8,656 nt of DNA from an uncultured Flavobacteriales bacterium. GTDB taxonomy: Bacteria; Bacteroidota; Bacteroidia; Flavobacteriales_D; Crocinitomicaceae. The notes under the pieces were generated by a model that ran no database searches, was not told the origin of the DNA, and worked only from the letters and a program-made list of their open reading frames with translations. Position numbers and translations under genes: made by a program. The stretch is taken from NCBI GenBank assembly GCA_913031405.1, contig CAJWCX010000031.1, positions 1-8,656 on the forward strand, written 5' to 3'. Below, one piece after another: positions 7,955 through 8,656 of the stretch (positions within the stretch are counted from its first letter, which is position 1; each line of letters begins with the position of its first letter).

Positions 7955-8127
7955 GCTTCAGCTTCTTCTATTTTTTTAATCTCCTCCAAGATGTCATGAG
8001 CTTCTTTGGTCAAACGATCGCTTTCAGAGCGATTTACAGTTGACATTTTGTAAGCTTCCTCAAGTTTTTTTTTATACTTGATATTCAACTTTTCTTTTTT
8101 GCTTTTTCTTGAAAATAGTCCCATCAT
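7951..8127 (-). CDS. Small Lacal_2735/DUF6435-family protein
   Basis: 58-aa basic, lysine-rich, probably helical cytosolic protein. It starts MMGLFSRKSKKEKLNIKYKK and continues with the segment LEEAYKMSTVNRSESDRL (22-39) and an acidic end IKKIEEAEA. This matches from memory the small uncharacterised Bacteroidota family Lacal_2735 (DUF6435), whose members read MGLFSKKSK at the start and KLSTVNRSKSD in the middle. There is no signal peptide, membrane segment or catalytic motif, and the function is unknown. Two adjacent ATGs (8127 and 8124) are possible starts; the second gives the family-typical MGLFS start. Its TAG overlaps the stop of the convergent propeller gene by 4 bp. It lies downstream of fabI in the same direction, but a terminator between them argues for separate transcription. 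Confidence 0.82.
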   Translation of the reverse strand: MMGLFSRKSKKEKLNIKYKKKLEEAYKMSTVNRSESDRLTKEAHDILEEIKKIEEAEA

Positions 8128-8170
8128 TGTGTTTTAAATACAAACGCAGAAGGCCATAAATTGTTCAATC

Positions 8171-8202
8171 AAAAAAGGGACCAGATATCAGTGATCCCTT
8201 TT
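8171..8202 (-). terminator. Rho-independent terminator downstream of fabI
   Basis: A perfect 8-bp inverted repeat, AAAAGGGA (8173-8180) with TCCCTTTT (8195-8202), flanks a 14-nt segment. On the minus strand the hairpin is followed by a run of six T (8176-8171), and it starts 24 bases after the fabI stop, as expected for an intrinsic terminator. Read on the plus strand the T run is only four bases long and no plus-strand gene ends nearby, so the minus orientation is preferred. The 98-bp gap between fabI and the small gene holds this element plus about 40 bp that should carry the promoter of the small gene; no clear promoter motif is seen there. Confidence 0.75.
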
Positions 8203-8225
8203 GTACGGTAGGTTATTATAAATTT

Positions 8226-8656
8226 TTACTCGTCTCCGAAGCGTTCAATCACGGGTTGTGTGACTCCCGTGTTGGAGAATCCACCATCATGGAAAAGATT
8301 CTGCATCGTGACATATTTTGTTAAATCTGAGAACATGCTGATACAGTAGTCAGCGCATGCTCCAGCTGATGCATTTCCTAAAGGTGACATTTGTTCTGAG
8401 AAGTTAATGAATTCTTTAAACCCTTTAATACCTTGTCCCGCAGTAGTTACCGTTGGCGATTGAGATATGGTATTAACACGTACTTTCTTTTTAATACCGT
8501 AGTGGTATCCAAAAGACCGTGCAATTGATTCCAAAAGAGATTTGGCATCCGCCATATCATTGTAATCAGGGAAAATACGCTGCGCTGCAATGTAGGAAAG
8601 TGCAAGAACAGAACCCCATTCATTCATGGCATCATGCTTATATAGCGTAGCTAATG
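8226..8656 (-). CDS. fabI: Enoyl-[acyl-carrier-protein] reductase (NADH) FabI, C-terminal part (5' end outside window)
   Basis: The last 142 residues of FabI, the short-chain dehydrogenase that reduces enoyl-ACP in the final step of each type II fatty-acid elongation cycle. The reading frame is open to the window edge, with LATLYKHDA before MNEWG, so the start lies outside; about half of a ~270-residue protein is present. The FabI active-site spacing Y-x9-Y-x6-K is intact: the Tyr of LSYIAAQR (codon 8594-8592), the Tyr of FPDYNDM (8564-8562) and the Lys of ADAK (8543-8541). KVRVNTISQSP is the usual strand-turn after the catalytic helix, and HDGGFSNTGV the C-terminal cofactor-side motif (VDGGFS in E. 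coli). TTAGQGIKGF forms the substrate-binding loop region. The Q-S-P and A-D-A-K variants fit the flavobacterial FabI form as I remember it. A terminator hairpin follows the stop. Confidence 0.93.
   Translation of the reverse strand, partial: LATLYKHDAMNEWGSVLALSYIAAQRIFPDYNDMADAKSLLESIARSFGYHYGIKKKVRVNTISQSPTVTTAGQGIKGFKEFINFSEQMSPLGNASAGACADYCISMFSDLTKYVTMQNLFHDGGFSNTGVTQPVIERFGDE

Noticed and set aside
7955..7980. T-rich stretch after the lipoprotein gene stop as a terminator
   Set aside because: The run of T is not preceded by a stable hairpin (the AGCTTCAGCT repeat leaves only a 2-nt loop), and it is coding sequence (K-K-I) of the opposite-strand gene.
8017..8033. Perfect 6-bp hairpin ATCGCT-TTCAG-AGCGAT
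   Set aside because: It lies inside the coding region of the small gene (codons for the S-E-S-D stretch) and has no T-run on either side, so it is not called as a terminator.
8226..8627. A complete 133-aa protein starting at the internal ATG 8627
   Set aside because: The frame stays open upstream to the window edge with FabI-like sequence, so this ATG is an internal Met of FabI and the gene is truncated by the window.

Overview
The window looks like a chromosomal segment of a low-GC member of the Bacteroidota, most likely in or near the Flavobacteriales. Four things point there. One large protein ends in a type IX secretion system (T9SS) sorting domain. A 58-residue protein resembles the Bacteroidota-specific Lacal_2735/DUF6435 family. 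The FabI C-terminus reads like the flavobacterial form of that enzyme. The start codons are preceded by A-rich stretches rather than Shine-Dalgarno sequences. The taxonomic placement is inferred from these features and not from a database search.

Layout. On the minus strand at the left are an RlmB-type 23S rRNA 2'-O-methyltransferase (3' end cut by the window edge) and an OsmC-family protein just upstream of it; the osmC stop codon and the rlmB start codon abut with no gap. Across a 116-bp divergent intergenic region, two very large plus-strand genes fill the centre (1270-7954). Both encode secreted proteins built on about ten Asp-box (BNR) repeats of the sortilin/VPS10-like beta-propeller type. 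The first (1138 aa) carries a PKD domain, a jelly-roll domain and a T9SS C-terminal domain. The second (1071 aa) has a lipoprotein-type signal and the helical C-terminus usual for its family. On the right, two minus-strand genes follow: the small DUF6435-like gene, which overlaps the end of the second propeller gene by 4 bp, and the 3' part of fabI (enoyl-ACP reductase), followed by a clear hairpin terminator.

How it fits together. rlmB, osmC, fabI and the small gene are ordinary housekeeping or conserved genes. The accessory content is the tandem propeller pair: two paralogous surface proteins apparently sent out by different routes, T9SS and the lipoprotein pathway. They share short motifs at corresponding places (H-x-D-x-H, then CDGG, then GGDG), which suggests a conserved functional site in one propeller. 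Their function is not known. No mobile element, CRISPR array, tRNA or rRNA was seen, and no stretch over 300 bases lacks a gene.
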